A stretch of 51,121 bases of DNA, taken from contig JAGLMD010000054.1 of NCBI GenBank assembly GCA_023140175.1, forward strand, positions 1-51,121, given 5' to 3'. Shown one piece after another: positions 16,153 to 24,940 of this stretch (positions within the stretch are counted from its first letter, which is position 1; each line of letters starts with the position of its first letter). The position numbers and the translations under genes are program-made. This DNA comes from Nanobdellota archaeon (lineage in GTDB: Archaea; Nanobdellota; Nanobdellia; Woesearchaeales; WJIZ01). Below the pieces are notes generated by a model. That model searched no databases and had not been told where the DNA came from. It saw only the letters and a list, made by a program, of their open reading frames with translations.

Positions 16153-18303
16153 ATGACTACAATATTTTATTCAGTAGGTGGAGAAGGCATGGGACATGCT
16201 ACGCGCAGTGAGGTAGTTATTCGGCATTTGTTATTACAAGGCCATAACCTGATCATATTCTCATATGAACGGGCATTTGATTACCTTAAAGAGAGTTTTA
16301 AAACAGAGAAAAATATTCTGGAACTTGTAAAGATAACGGGAATAAACTTTGTTCATGAAAAAAATAAATTTGAACTAGGAAAAACGATTATTAAAGAATC
16401 AAAAAAAATACACGGTCTTCTTATTAAAAACCTTTTTATTTTTTTAGATAGGATTTTAAAATACAAACCATCTCTAATTATAACTGATTTCGAGCCTTTG
16501 TCGGGTAACATAGCAAGACTGCTAAAGATCCCCCTCATCTGTATAGATAATATAAGTTTTATTACAAAATGCCAAATAGATAATAAATTTAAAAATTCGA
16601 TTGACTGGAAATTTAATGAGCAGATTATTAAAAACTTTGATGGAAACTGCAATTTTATCACAACAGTTTTCGATGCGCCTTTAAAAGAAAAATACAAGAA
16701 TAAAACATATCTTGTCGGCCCAATAATCAGGGAATGTTTTAACAATGCAGAAGAAAAAGAGAAGAATTTTGTATTGGTATATCAAACATCCAAATCTAAT
16801 AATAAATTATCCGGCATATTAAAGCAATCTGATGAAAAATATATTGTTTATGGCTTTAACAAAGATTGTATTGACAAAAACCTGACATTCAAAAAACAAA
16901 GCAGAGATGGGTTTGCAAGAGATTTGATTTCCTGTAAAGCAATTATAACAAATGGGGGATTTACATTGATTAGTGAGGCTGTGATATTAAAAAAGCCGAT
17001 TTATTCAATACCGATAAAGCGGCAAATTGAACAGGAAATGAATGGATATTACATAGCTAAGTCTGGCTTTGGCACTTGTTCAAAGGAGATAAATAAGGGA
17101 GACTTAAATGAGTTTTTGGATAATTTAGGTGAATATCGAAAAAATTTGTCAAGACTGAGATATAATAAAAATGAATTATTCAGCCTATTAGACAAAAAAG
17201 TGAATCATCTTGCTAATTCTTACATAGAGCCTACAAGATTGAGAATGATGATTAAAATCAAGAAGATTTATGATTCCCTTATCCGGCAGCCATTAAATAT
17301 CATAGGCATAAGTAAGAGAACAAAAGATTGGATTGCTTCTGATTTATACCTGGCGACAAAGGCCTATTTGATATCCAAATTGTCTATTAAATCCAAAAAG
17401 CATGAAAGATGCCAAAGCGATGGTATGGACGAGATCCTAGATCTTGATATAATTGAAAAAAACTTAGTCTTGAATAGCAATGAGCGAATATCCTATGGCT
17501 TATATAAATCGCATTTTAAGTCAGATAAATGTTTTAACCTGTTATTTCTCCATGGGCTTGGCGGAAATAAATCGGTTTTTATTGATTTGATGCTTAAAAT
17601 ACTGGAAATTTCAAAAGAAAAGATAAATTTTAGGATCCTTATGGTAGACTTGGCCGGCCATGGAAAATCAACGAATTTTAAATCACTGGAAAAATACAAT
17701 TTTCTGAGCCAAAGCAGGTTTATCCGGAAGATAGTTGATAAAGAGTTTGAAAAGTGCTCAGAAATAAATCTGGCAGGGCATTGTTTTGGGTCATTTATTG
17801 CAATTAAATTGACAACCCTGCTCAAAGAAAGAGTTAAACATCTGTTTCTAATATCCTCTAATCCATTTTCTCCAAAATCCAAGAAAATTAATTTTGGGTT
17901 GATAAGGAATAAAGTTATGCAAAAGTCATTGAAGTTACTTTTCAAAAAGGTAAAATTACCTAAAAATCTTATAAATTATGATTATAAAGCATACCAAAAA
18001 TCAGCAGACTATAATATGAGAAGGATATTTGTAGACATAAAGAACACTTCCTTAAAGGGATACTTTGCATCATTGTATTACTTGTCATTTGATTCAATTT
18101 ATGATGATTTCCAAAAATTATTGCATCAGAAAACAAAAATAATTATGATCCATGGGAAAAAGGATAGGGTATTTCCATACAAGGAGATTGAAGAGAAAGC
18201 AAAGAAGGGAGATGTAAAGTTGGTTATGCTGCCAGAATCAAATCATTTACCTGTATTAAATTCAAGCGGGAAATTAGCTGAGATTATTCTGGGGGAATTA
18301 TAA
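16153..18303 (+). CDS. Glycosyltransferase (MJ1255-like) fused to alpha/beta hydrolase
   Basis: This is a 716-residue fusion. Residues 1-~340 look like a GT-B glycosyltransferase of the MJ1255 type: FYSVGGEGMGHATRSEVVIRHL at the start, LIITDFEPLSGNIARL, and the sugar-nucleotide end ITNGGFTLISEAVILKKPI with IEQEMNGYYI. From ~455 on there is an alpha/beta hydrolase: LLFLHGLGGNK (oxyanion loop), VDLAGHGKS, then AGHCFGSF with C544 at the nucleophile position, D671 in HGKKDRVF and H698 in SNHLP. So the nucleophile is Cys, not Ser. Both halves are cytoplasmic, with no membrane segment. The fusion suggests transfer of sugar to a lipid and acyl or thioester chemistry on the same product; this is inference from the RND and lipocalin neighbours. 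Confidence 0.75.
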   Translation: MTTIFYSVGGEGMGHATRSEVVIRHLLLQGHNLIIFSYERAFDYLKESFKTEKNILELVKITGINFVHEKNKFELGKTIIKESKKIHGLLIKNLFIFLDRILKYKPSLIITDFEPLSGNIARLLKIPLICIDNISFITKCQIDNKFKNSIDWKFNEQIIKNFDGNCNFITTVFDAPLKEKYKNKTYLVGPIIRECFNNAEEKEKNFVLVYQTSKSNNKLSGILKQSDEKYIVYGFNKDCIDKNLTFKKQSRDGFARDLISCKAIITNGGFTLISEAVILKKPIYSIPIKRQIEQEMNGYYIAKSGFGTCSKEINKGDLNEFLDNLGEYRKNLSRLRYNKNELFSLLDKKVNHLANSYIEPTRLRMMIKIKKIYDSLIRQPLNIIGISKRTKDWIASDLYLATKAYLISKLSIKSKKHERCQSDGMDEILDLDIIEKNLVLNSNERISYGLYKSHFKSDKCFNLLFLHGLGGNKSVFIDLMLKILEISKEKINFRILMVDLAGHGKSTNFKSLEKYNFLSQSRFIRKIVDKEFEKCSEINLAGHCFGSFIAIKLTTLLKERVKHLFLISSNPFSPKSKKINFGLIRNKVMQKSLKLLFKKVKLPKNLINYDYKAYQKSADYNMRRIFVDIKNTSLKGYFASLYYLSFDSIYDDFQKLLHQKTKIIMIHGKKDRVFPYKEIEEKAKKGDVKLVMLPESNHLPVLNSSGKLAEIILGEL

Positions 18304-18304
18304 A

Positions 18305-19399
18305 ATGAAAAGAATAAAATTTCCGCAGGATGAACTAGCACATGATAATATAATAGAATGGTGGTATTTTAACGGCCATTTGAAAGATAAAAAAGGAAAC
18401 AGATATGCTTTCATGAATTGCTTGTTCAAAGTGGATGTTAAAAAAGTAAAAATGCCTTTTCTGAGGAAATTTCCATTTAAAACACTCTATTTTTCACATT
18501 CAATTCTTTCAGATATAAAAGCCAAGAGATTTCTTCCTAAGGTAGATTACATATCTATAATTTCAAAAGACAGTTTCTCAAAGCCATTGCTTTTTATTAA
18601 TTATACGGGTCCATTGATTTTTAAGGATTATCTGAATAGAGTAATAGAAAAGACAAGCAAATCAAAATACCATATAAAGACAGGTAAGTTTGATTTAACC
18701 TTGACTTCAATCAAAAAGCCATTATTAGAAGGAGGCACTGGTTATATCCATCTTGATTCAAAAAAGAGTTATTATTATTCTTTAACAAACCTAAAAACAG
18801 AAGGCACTATTAAAATTGATGGCAAGCTGATAGAAGTAAAAGGCAAATCATGGATGGATCACCAATGGGCAGATGAGAGTTATAGCGCTAAAGACAAATG
18901 GACATGGTTTTCAATACAGCTGGATAATAATACAGAAATAGTGTGTTTTGAGTATATGGAGAAAAAGAAAAAAACATACTTAGCAACAATTTCTTATCCG
19001 AATAACAAACAGGTTTCAGTGAATGATGTTAAACTAACATATACTGGCACAGCTTGGCAGAGCCCTGCAACAAAAGCAAAATATCCTTTATCCTGGAGAA
19101 TTGAAATCCCTTCTGAAAATATCAGTTTAGAAGCAGAGCCTTTGCTAAAAAAACAGGAGATGCTGTTTGGCACAATAAACTATTGGGAGGGACCTTTAAC
19201 AATAAGTGGAATTATTAACAAGAGGAGGGTCAAGGGAGCCGGATTTCTAGAGTTGGTTGGTTATCCGATGAAGATGTCTAATATGGGACTTTATAAAAAA
19301 AGAATAGGAAAAATGATTGCAGAATCAATGTCTACTGCCAAGATTAAAGGAACACAATTTGTTAGAAGTATAATAAAAAATAAATCAGGAAGTGAATAA
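18305..19399 (+). CDS. AttH/CrtC-like lipocalin-fold protein
   Basis: The 364-residue protein begins FPQDELAHDNIIEWWYFNGHL, the WWYF signature of the AttH / carotenoid 1,2-hydratase (CrtC) superfamily. It also has the family's GKSWMDHQWAD motif near residues 180-190. The fold is a double lipocalin barrel binding hydrophobic molecules. CrtC hydrates carotenoid double bonds; AttH proteins have no firm function. No signal peptide is visible. It starts one base after the preceding stop, with GGGGGA as ribosome site, so expression is coupled to the glycosyltransferase-hydrolase. The context suggests an isoprenoid or lipid substrate. Confidence 0.75.
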   Translation: MKRIKFPQDELAHDNIIEWWYFNGHLKDKKGNRYAFMNCLFKVDVKKVKMPFLRKFPFKTLYFSHSILSDIKAKRFLPKVDYISIISKDSFSKPLLFINYTGPLIFKDYLNRVIEKTSKSKYHIKTGKFDLTLTSIKKPLLEGGTGYIHLDSKKSYYYSLTNLKTEGTIKIDGKLIEVKGKSWMDHQWADESYSAKDKWTWFSIQLDNNTEIVCFEYMEKKKKTYLATISYPNNKQVSVNDVKLTYTGTAWQSPATKAKYPLSWRIEIPSENISLEAEPLLKKQEMLFGTINYWEGPLTISGIINKRRVKGAGFLELVGYPMKMSNMGLYKKRIGKMIAESMSTAKIKGTQFVRSIIKNKSGSE

Positions 19400-19401
19400 G
19401 G

Positions 19402-19584
19402 ATGGAATTACCATATGCAGTATTGGCTGTTACTATCGGAATGCTGGCTGCAATAGCCTATTCCTTAAGAGTTTTGATATTAATGGAAAAAAGAATTGCC
19501 AGAATGGAAATGCATATTGAAAATCTTCTGGAGAGAGTAATGAAGAAAGAAAGGAAAATAGAAGAAAAGGTCAGCAAAAAATGA
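19402..19584 (+). CDS. Small membrane protein with coiled-coil tail
   Basis: The 60-residue protein has one N-terminal transmembrane helix (YAVLAVTIGMLAAIAYSLRVLIL). A charged coiled-coil tail follows (EKRIARMEMHIENLLERVMKKERKIEEKV). No family is recognised. It starts two bases after the AttH-like gene and its stop overlaps the start of the next gene, so it is firmly within the operon. It may be an adaptor that assembles the membrane components; this is inference. Confidence 0.65.
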   Translation: MELPYAVLAVTIGMLAAIAYSLRVLILMEKRIARMEMHIENLLERVMKKERKIEEKVSKK

Positions 19585-19928
19585 TAGAAAAAGCAAAAAA
19601 ATATTTTTTAGAAGCATTGAATAAAACAATACTAACAAAAGAGAATGCTAAACAGATTGTTAGGGAAATAGTTAATGAAGAGAAAGTAAGCATAGAAGTT
19701 GAACATAAGGATTTAAAGAGCATAGCAAACAAAATGGAAAAATCCAGTGAAAGGGTTACATTAGGCATAATTGCAGGAGCTTTTATTGTCGGCTCAACGT
19801 TAATCATGCAGGTTGATAATATCTATTTTCTTATCGGGGGCGTTGCTGGATTCATTACATCTGGCGTATTAGGCCTAAGGATTGCAATTTCAATAACACA
19901 CTCAGGAAAAGAGAAAAAAGAGGTTTAA
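19581..19928 (+). CDS. Stand-alone UbiB/ABC1-type C-terminal membrane domain
   Basis: The 115-residue protein has a helical charged N-terminal half, then VEHKDLKSIANKMEKSSERVTLGIIAGAFIVGSTLIM and a second helix, LIGGVAGFITSGVLGLRIAISI. This arrangement (EHKDL, S-S/N-R, two membrane helices with GxLGL) closely resembles the C-terminal end of archaeal AarF/ABC1/UbiB kinase-like proteins, which act in isoprenoid-lipid metabolism. The whole kinase-like domain is missing: no KxGQ or ATP-binding motif exists here or in adjacent frames. It overlaps the previous gene by four bases. Homology is judged by eye. Confidence 0.6.
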   Translation: MIEKAKKYFLEALNKTILTKENAKQIVREIVNEEKVSIEVEHKDLKSIANKMEKSSERVTLGIIAGAFIVGSTLIMQVDNIYFLIGGVAGFITSGVLGLRIAISITHSGKEKKEV

Positions 19929-19929
19929 T

Positions 19930-20178
19930 ATGAGATTAATTAATGGATTAAGATTTTATAGAGACTCTAATCCATTAAAATTTTTTGGAAGTATCGGCCT
20001 TTTCTTCATAATAATTGGATTTTTAATAGGTTTATGGCTTGTTTTTCTATTCCTCACAACAGGACAAGTAGGACATATCCCCGCAACTATACTTACAATG
20101 TTATTGATTACATCTGGTATCCAGATATTATGTTTTGCTTTTTTAGCTGATATGTGGAGACCTGAAATGAGGAGATAA
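19930..20178 (+). CDS. Stand-alone DPMS-type glycosyltransferase C-terminal membrane domain
   Basis: The 82-residue protein reads RDSNPLKFFGSIGLFFIIIGFLIGLWLVFLFLTTG, then GHIPATILTMLLITSGIQILCFAFLADM. This two-helix unit with 'PLK-FG-IG', 'TTG' and 'LADM' matches the membrane tail of archaeal GT2 dolichyl-phosphate-sugar synthases. The catalytic GT2 domain is absent. The gene is one base from its predecessor and its stop overlaps the first RND start (TAATG). It could be a membrane scaffold for the soluble glycosyltransferase at 16153; this is inference. Confidence 0.6.
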   Translation: MRLINGLRFYRDSNPLKFFGSIGLFFIIIGFLIGLWLVFLFLTTGQVGHIPATILTMLLITSGIQILCFAFLADMWRPEMRR

Positions 20179-21356
20179 TGGGATTTATAGAAAACGTGCT
20201 GGAAGGAGTAGCAAGGCTACAAAAGAAGTATGCTTGGCAAATATTCATTATTGTAGTTATTATTACAATTGTCCTGGGAATTGGCCTAAAAGACATCCAG
20301 CTTCAAACTGATATAACAAAGGAGATGCCCCAAGATTTGCCTATCTTTAAATTAAACAACAAAATTACCGATACTTTCGGGGGTCAGGATACAGTTATCT
20401 TATTATTTCAACTGGTTGATTCTTTAGACACAAAAGATGGAATAAATGACATCAGGCATCCTTATATTATCCAAAGCATGATGGCTTTAGAAACTGTTTT
20501 AAACAAGGAAAGTGCTGTTGATAGCGTTACTTCGGTTACACAGTATTTTAATGGCAAGCCATTTTATACACTTGGGCATGTGAAAGCAATTCTTGACTCA
20601 CAACCTTCTTCTAAAGCATTTTTCAGCAGAGATTATAAGTCAACATTTATGTATATTCAGGCTGATGTTGGATCAAGTGAAGATAAAATCATTAAGCTTG
20701 CCAAGCTTATTCAAAATGACCTTGATTCTGTTCCTGGAATTCCAGGTGTAAAAGTATCTATAACTGGGAATCCGGCTATGCGAGTAACTATTTTTACTTT
20801 GCTTAAACATGATGCTATCTTTACACTGTTTATAGCAGCACTGATTATTCTTGTTTTGTTATTTATAATGGAGAAGTCATTCACCAAAGGATTGCTTATT
20901 TTTATTCCCTTGCTTCTTGGTCTAATATGGACAATGGGGGCAATGGGTTGGCTGGGCATTCCTTTATCTATCGCTACAGTTGGCATGGGAGCCATGATTC
21001 TAGGCTTGGGAGTTGAATACGGTGTTTTTATGCTTACAAGATACAAAGAAGAAAGAGAAAAAGGAAAAAATCAGCTTGACTCATTAACTATTGCTGTTCC
21101 TGGTGTAGGCAGTGCAATATTTGGCTCAGGCCTGACTACAATCGTTGGATTTCTTGCATTGACTATTTCGTTCATGCCGATAATTCAACATCTAGGGGTT
21201 AGCCTTGCTTTAGGAATAGCTTTCTCACTTATTTCAGCAATATTCGCAGCTCCTGTAATAATTTTATTAGAGGAAGATTTCGAGTATTGGCATACTTTCC
21301 ACAAGCATAAAAGATTGTCTGTTAAGAGCGAAAATCACCAGAGGATAGGAAGATGA
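20178..21356 (+). CDS. Half-size RND superfamily transporter subunit (first half)
   Basis: The 392-residue protein has one N-terminal membrane helix (residues ~19-38). A ~170-residue extracytoplasmic domain (QTDITKEMPQDLPIFK, FGGQDTVILLFQL) comes next. Five further helices follow, including LGIPLSIATVGMGAMILGLGVEYGVFMLTRYKEE and a late pair ending APVIILLEEDF. This is half of a 12-helix RND/MMPL hydrophobe exporter. The charged residue in the fourth helix is Glu (GLGVEYG). Its stop overlaps the start of the second half by four bases, so the two probably form a heterodimer. RND proteins of this type move lipids, hopanoids or terpenoids out of the membrane. Confidence 0.85.
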   Translation: MGFIENVLEGVARLQKKYAWQIFIIVVIITIVLGIGLKDIQLQTDITKEMPQDLPIFKLNNKITDTFGGQDTVILLFQLVDSLDTKDGINDIRHPYIIQSMMALETVLNKESAVDSVTSVTQYFNGKPFYTLGHVKAILDSQPSSKAFFSRDYKSTFMYIQADVGSSEDKIIKLAKLIQNDLDSVPGIPGVKVSITGNPAMRVTIFTLLKHDAIFTLFIAALIILVLLFIMEKSFTKGLLIFIPLLLGLIWTMGAMGWLGIPLSIATVGMGAMILGLGVEYGVFMLTRYKEEREKGKNQLDSLTIAVPGVGSAIFGSGLTTIVGFLALTISFMPIIQHLGVSLALGIAFSLISAIFAAPVIILLEEDFEYWHTFHKHKRLSVKSENHQRIGR

Positions 21357-22600
21357 GTTTGAAAAAAATAATTCAGGGCTATTCCAATTTTGTATCGCAT
21401 CATCCTTATATAATTGTCTTGATGGTAATATTAGCTTTAGTTATCGCAGTTTTTGGGGCCAGAAATATCAGGATGGAAAGTATAGATTATAAGGACATAC
21501 TGCCTGATGATACTGAAGTTATGCAGACTTTAGATATAATTGGAAACGAATTTGGGGGAACAGATATGGCTATGATAGCAGTGGAGATAGCCCCTAACTA
21601 TAAAGGGTCGGATGAAATCAGGGATGTTAGAGATCCTGAGATGATAAAGTACCTATATCTGCTCACTGAAAGTATCATGTACATTGATGATGTTATTAGT
21701 GCAACAAGTGCAGGCTCAATAATAAAAACACTGAATAACGATACGTTACCAAAAACCAAAAACAAGGTGCATAAACTTGTAAGTGATAGCCCAACGTTAA
21801 GTAATTATATCAGTTCAGATTACAAAATTGCTTTAGTCAAGATAAGCCTTTCTGATGATTATGATGAAGATGAAATGTTAGCTGACCTAAACAAGGTAAT
21901 TGAGGAAGTCCCCATGCCAGTCGGAGTTAAGGCTGATGTTGCTGGACAGGAACTGGCATTGTCAGTTGTTAAGCAAAATCTTAGTTCTGATATGTTAAAA
22001 ACATCGGGAATATCTTTGATAGGTATTTTAATTGTTTTGTTTTTACTTTTTAGGTCAGTAAGATATGGATTAACACCTCTTGCTACTATTGGTGTAGGTG
22101 TTTTATGGGCTTTTGGGTTTATTGGATTTATTGGTATGGGAATGAATCCTGCTACTTCAGGAGTAATCTCTATGATAATAGGTATTGGTATCGATTTCGG
22201 GATTCAGACTGTTGTGAGATTCAGACAGGAACTTAAAAAGCAAAACCCCAATGAAGCGATTAATGTAACATTGAATGCTGTCTTTATGCCAATGGCAACA
22301 ACAACATTAGCTGCATTAATAGGTTTCCAGGCAATGTCACTTGGAGAGCTTACTGTGATGGCTGATATGGGAACAATGATGAGCTACGGCATTGCTTGCT
22401 GCTTTCTTGCTGCGATAACTATTGTTCCTGCTATTTTAGTCATAGGAGAAAGATTAACGAATAAAGAAATGAGAATTGAAGATGAAAAGAGATTACTGGA
22501 AGAGGAGAAGGAAATAGTGAGTGAGGAAAGGAAAATTTTTCATATGCTATTCAATAAGTTTCTTAAAAAGAAAAATAAGAGAAGAGGTAAGAAAAAATGA
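21353..22600 (+). CDS. Half-size RND superfamily transporter subunit (second half)
   Basis: The 415-residue protein has the same topology as its neighbour: one helix, an extracytoplasmic domain (ESIDYKDILPDDTEVMQ, EFGGTDMAMIAVEI), then five helices. The fourth-helix motif is GIGIDFGIQTVVRFRQE with an Asp, unlike the Glu of the partner. The cytoplasmic C-terminus is strongly charged (EEEKEIVSEER, KKKNKRRGKKK). The two half-transporters are clearly paralogous but diverged, as expected for a split heterodimeric pump. It overlaps both neighbours by four bases. Confidence 0.85.
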   Translation: MSLKKIIQGYSNFVSHHPYIIVLMVILALVIAVFGARNIRMESIDYKDILPDDTEVMQTLDIIGNEFGGTDMAMIAVEIAPNYKGSDEIRDVRDPEMIKYLYLLTESIMYIDDVISATSAGSIIKTLNNDTLPKTKNKVHKLVSDSPTLSNYISSDYKIALVKISLSDDYDEDEMLADLNKVIEEVPMPVGVKADVAGQELALSVVKQNLSSDMLKTSGISLIGILIVLFLLFRSVRYGLTPLATIGVGVLWAFGFIGFIGMGMNPATSGVISMIIGIGIDFGIQTVVRFRQELKKQNPNEAINVTLNAVFMPMATTTLAALIGFQAMSLGELTVMADMGTMMSYGIACCFLAAITIVPAILVIGERLTNKEMRIEDEKRLLEEEKEIVSEERKIFHMLFNKFLKKKNKRRGKKK

Positions 22601-23847
22601 AAATAAAAAATATAGTTGTAGGATTGATTGTAATGATTGTTTTGAGTATGGGAGTTTATGCAGAGTATAATAGTTATGATTACGCCACGATAGGCATAAC
22701 TTTACTCAATCAAGATCCTGATCCTGCAAATCAAGGCGAGTATCTTGATATTAGGTTTAAAGTAATCAAGAAAGGAAATGAAGTATTAGAAGATTTAACT
22801 TTCCTTTTAGATGCAAAATATCCATTCTCTTTTGATGGTGCAGATAACCCAGAAAAGGAAATTGGTAATTGGTATGGATATCCTAATAGTGATGATGAAT
22901 ACTATACACTTCATTACAAAGTAAGGGCGGCAGATGATGCACTAGAAGATATCTATAAATTAAAGCTCAAGTATCAGCATAGCAAAAGCAACGGATGGGT
23001 GTTTAATGAGTATGATATTCGTGTAGGTGATAAGAATGAGTCTGAATTCGTGTTTGGAACATTAACAACTTCTCCGACAAAACTAATTGCAGATTATGAT
23101 GAAGCTCAATTGGATGTTGAATTGGAGAATATTGGAGATGGGGATGCACAGAATGTTAAATTGGAGATTGAGCTTCCAGAAGGTTTTGAGCCTACATATA
23201 GCTATTCTGATAGAGCAAACATAGGCACTCTGGCTGCTGATAGCTCTGAAACTGCTACATTTTACGTTGATACTGCTGAAGGATTGAAAGCTGGCATTTA
23301 TGAAGCTAAATTAAATCTGGAATATAAAGAAGCTAGTGATGATGACAATGAAATTAAGTATGCTGTAATGCCTCTAAAAATTCCAATTAGTGGTATGCCT
23401 GTCTTTAGTGTTGAGAGTGTGAAAACCATTCCTGAAAAAATTAAAGAGGGAACAAATGTTCAGCTTCTAATTACAGTGAAGAATGTAGGGAGCAAGGAAG
23501 CAGAAGCTGTTTCATTAAGGGCATATAAAGAAAGCTCTCAGCCTTTTGAATTTGATGAGAAATCTGATTTTGTTGGAAAGCTGAAGCCAGGTGAAACTGG
23601 AGAGGCAGTACTAAAGTTTAGCGTGGATAAAAGTGCGACAGTAAAGACCCATATTCTGGATTTAGAGATAAGGGGAGTCTATAATGATGAGGTAATTACT
23701 GATGATGCTATTGCTACGATAAGGGTTGAGAATGGGGAGAAGAAAGGTTTATTTGGTAGTGGTGCTTCACTAATTATTGGATTAGTAATAGTATTAGTTG
23801 TTGTTGGAGTGGGGCTGTTGATTTATTTTAAGAGAAAAAGAGAATAG
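22597..23847 (+). CDS. Anchored extracellular Ig-like (COG1361/CARDB-type) protein
   Basis: The 416-residue protein has a signal peptide (residues 1-~22, cleaving near VYA). It then has three beta-sandwich domains with the CARDB/NEW3 pattern (ELENIGDGDAQNVKLEIELPEGF, ITVKNVGSKEAEAVSLRAY). A C-terminal membrane helix (ASLIIGLVIVLVVVGVGLLIYF) is followed by KRKRE, so it is anchored outside the cell. COG1361-like proteins are commonly encoded next to archaeal RND or ABC exporters and may act as a periplasmic or S-layer-facing partner. It ends the operon. Confidence 0.8.
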   Translation: MKIKNIVVGLIVMIVLSMGVYAEYNSYDYATIGITLLNQDPDPANQGEYLDIRFKVIKKGNEVLEDLTFLLDAKYPFSFDGADNPEKEIGNWYGYPNSDDEYYTLHYKVRAADDALEDIYKLKLKYQHSKSNGWVFNEYDIRVGDKNESEFVFGTLTTSPTKLIADYDEAQLDVELENIGDGDAQNVKLEIELPEGFEPTYSYSDRANIGTLAADSSETATFYVDTAEGLKAGIYEAKLNLEYKEASDDDNEIKYAVMPLKIPISGMPVFSVESVKTIPEKIKEGTNVQLLITVKNVGSKEAEAVSLRAYKESSQPFEFDEKSDFVGKLKPGETGEAVLKFSVDKSATVKTHILDLEIRGVYNDEVITDDAIATIRVENGEKKGLFGSGASLIIGLVIVLVVVGVGLLIYFKRKRE

Positions 23848-23895
23848 TTAATAAATCAATTTTTGTTACAATTAAAAAATATAAAAACAGCAGGA

Positions 23896-24870
23896 TTAGA
23901 TAAAAAGATAAGCCATATATGATATGTACATAGCTAAAAGAATAACTCCATAAGGCCGTTTTATTTTCCTGGATTTTGCAGCGAAGAGCAGAAATACCAG
24001 AGTGAAAAGCATCATTATCATTGAGTCTATGTAAATGACATTTGGGCTGGCAATTTTTACATCTTTTATCATGCTAACTAGTCCGAGAACCCAGGCAATA
24101 TTGAAGATGTTGCTGCCTACTATTGTGCCAACTGCGATGTCAGTCTGCTTCTTTAGGGCTGCAGCTGCTGCAGCGAAAAGTTCCGGAAGAGATGTACCTA
24201 TTGCAACTATAGTTAGGCCTATTACTACTTCACTTATGCCAAATAATCTCGCTATTTCTGAGCTTGATTCAACAAATAGTTTTGTGCCTATAAATAGCAT
24301 TAAGGAGCCAGTGGTTAGAAAGATTATATTTTTCCATAATGGATTCTTATTCTTATATTTTTTTTCAAATTCTTTTTTTAGCGGGTCTTTTCCTCTTTTT
24401 GTTGATTGGTATATATAATATAGGAAGATGATGAATACTCCGATGAATATTACGCCGTCGAATTTTCCAAAGAAGAATTCATTTCTGCCAAAGATATAAT
24501 TCTTATTTCCTAATATTATCAGGAAAAATGAGAGTATCACCATTATCGGCGCTTCATATGTTATTGTTTTTCTTTGAACAGCTAATGGGTAGATTAAGGC
24601 AGCTATACCCATAACAAGGCCAATATTAGCGATATTGCTTCCGATTATATTTCCTATAGATATGCCGGGTTTGCCTGTAAGTACGGCGAAAAGACTTACA
24701 ATAAGCTCTGGCAAGGAAGTGCCGAATGCTACAACTGTTAATCCAACATAAATGGGAGAGATTTTCAAGTAAGCTGCCAAGTCAGAAGCTCCATCTACAA
24801 GCCAGTCTGCTCCTTTTATCAGCATTATTAGGCCTGCTATTAATAATAGAATAATTATTAGTATTGTCAT
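23896..24870 (-). CDS. Calcium/sodium antiporter family (CaCA, YrbG-like)
   Basis: The 324-residue membrane protein has about ten helices in two inverted halves. Each half carries an alpha-repeat: GLTVVAFGTSLPELIVSL with NIIGSNIANIGLVMG, and GLTIVAIGTSLPELFAAAAAAL with TIVGSNIFNIAWVLG. The GTSLPE motifs hold the ion-binding Glu residues. A Lys-rich cytoplasmic loop separates the halves. It is convergent with the RND operon. Na/Ca exchange is the usual activity; the ion has not been defined in this subgroup. Confidence 0.9.
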   Translation of the reverse strand: MTILIIILLLIAGLIMLIKGADWLVDGASDLAAYLKISPIYVGLTVVAFGTSLPELIVSLFAVLTGKPGISIGNIIGSNIANIGLVMGIAALIYPLAVQRKTITYEAPIMVILSFFLIILGNKNYIFGRNEFFFGKFDGVIFIGVFIIFLYYIYQSTKRGKDPLKKEFEKKYKNKNPLWKNIIFLTTGSLMLFIGTKLFVESSSEIARLFGISEVVIGLTIVAIGTSLPELFAAAAAALKKQTDIAVGTIVGSNIFNIAWVLGLVSMIKDVKIASPNVIYIDSMIMMLFTLVFLLFAAKSRKIKRPYGVILLAMYISYMAYLFI

Positions 24871-24940
24871 TAGATTAGGTTTTGAGAAAGAGCTTTATAA
24901 ATTTTGTTGAAAGAAATTTAAAAATAAATTAATAAATAAT

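Noticed and set aside
16153-18303. Frameshift or misassembly joining two separate genes
   Set aside because: The frame is open through a normal linker of about 100 residues with no internal ribosome site, so a true fusion is the simpler reading.
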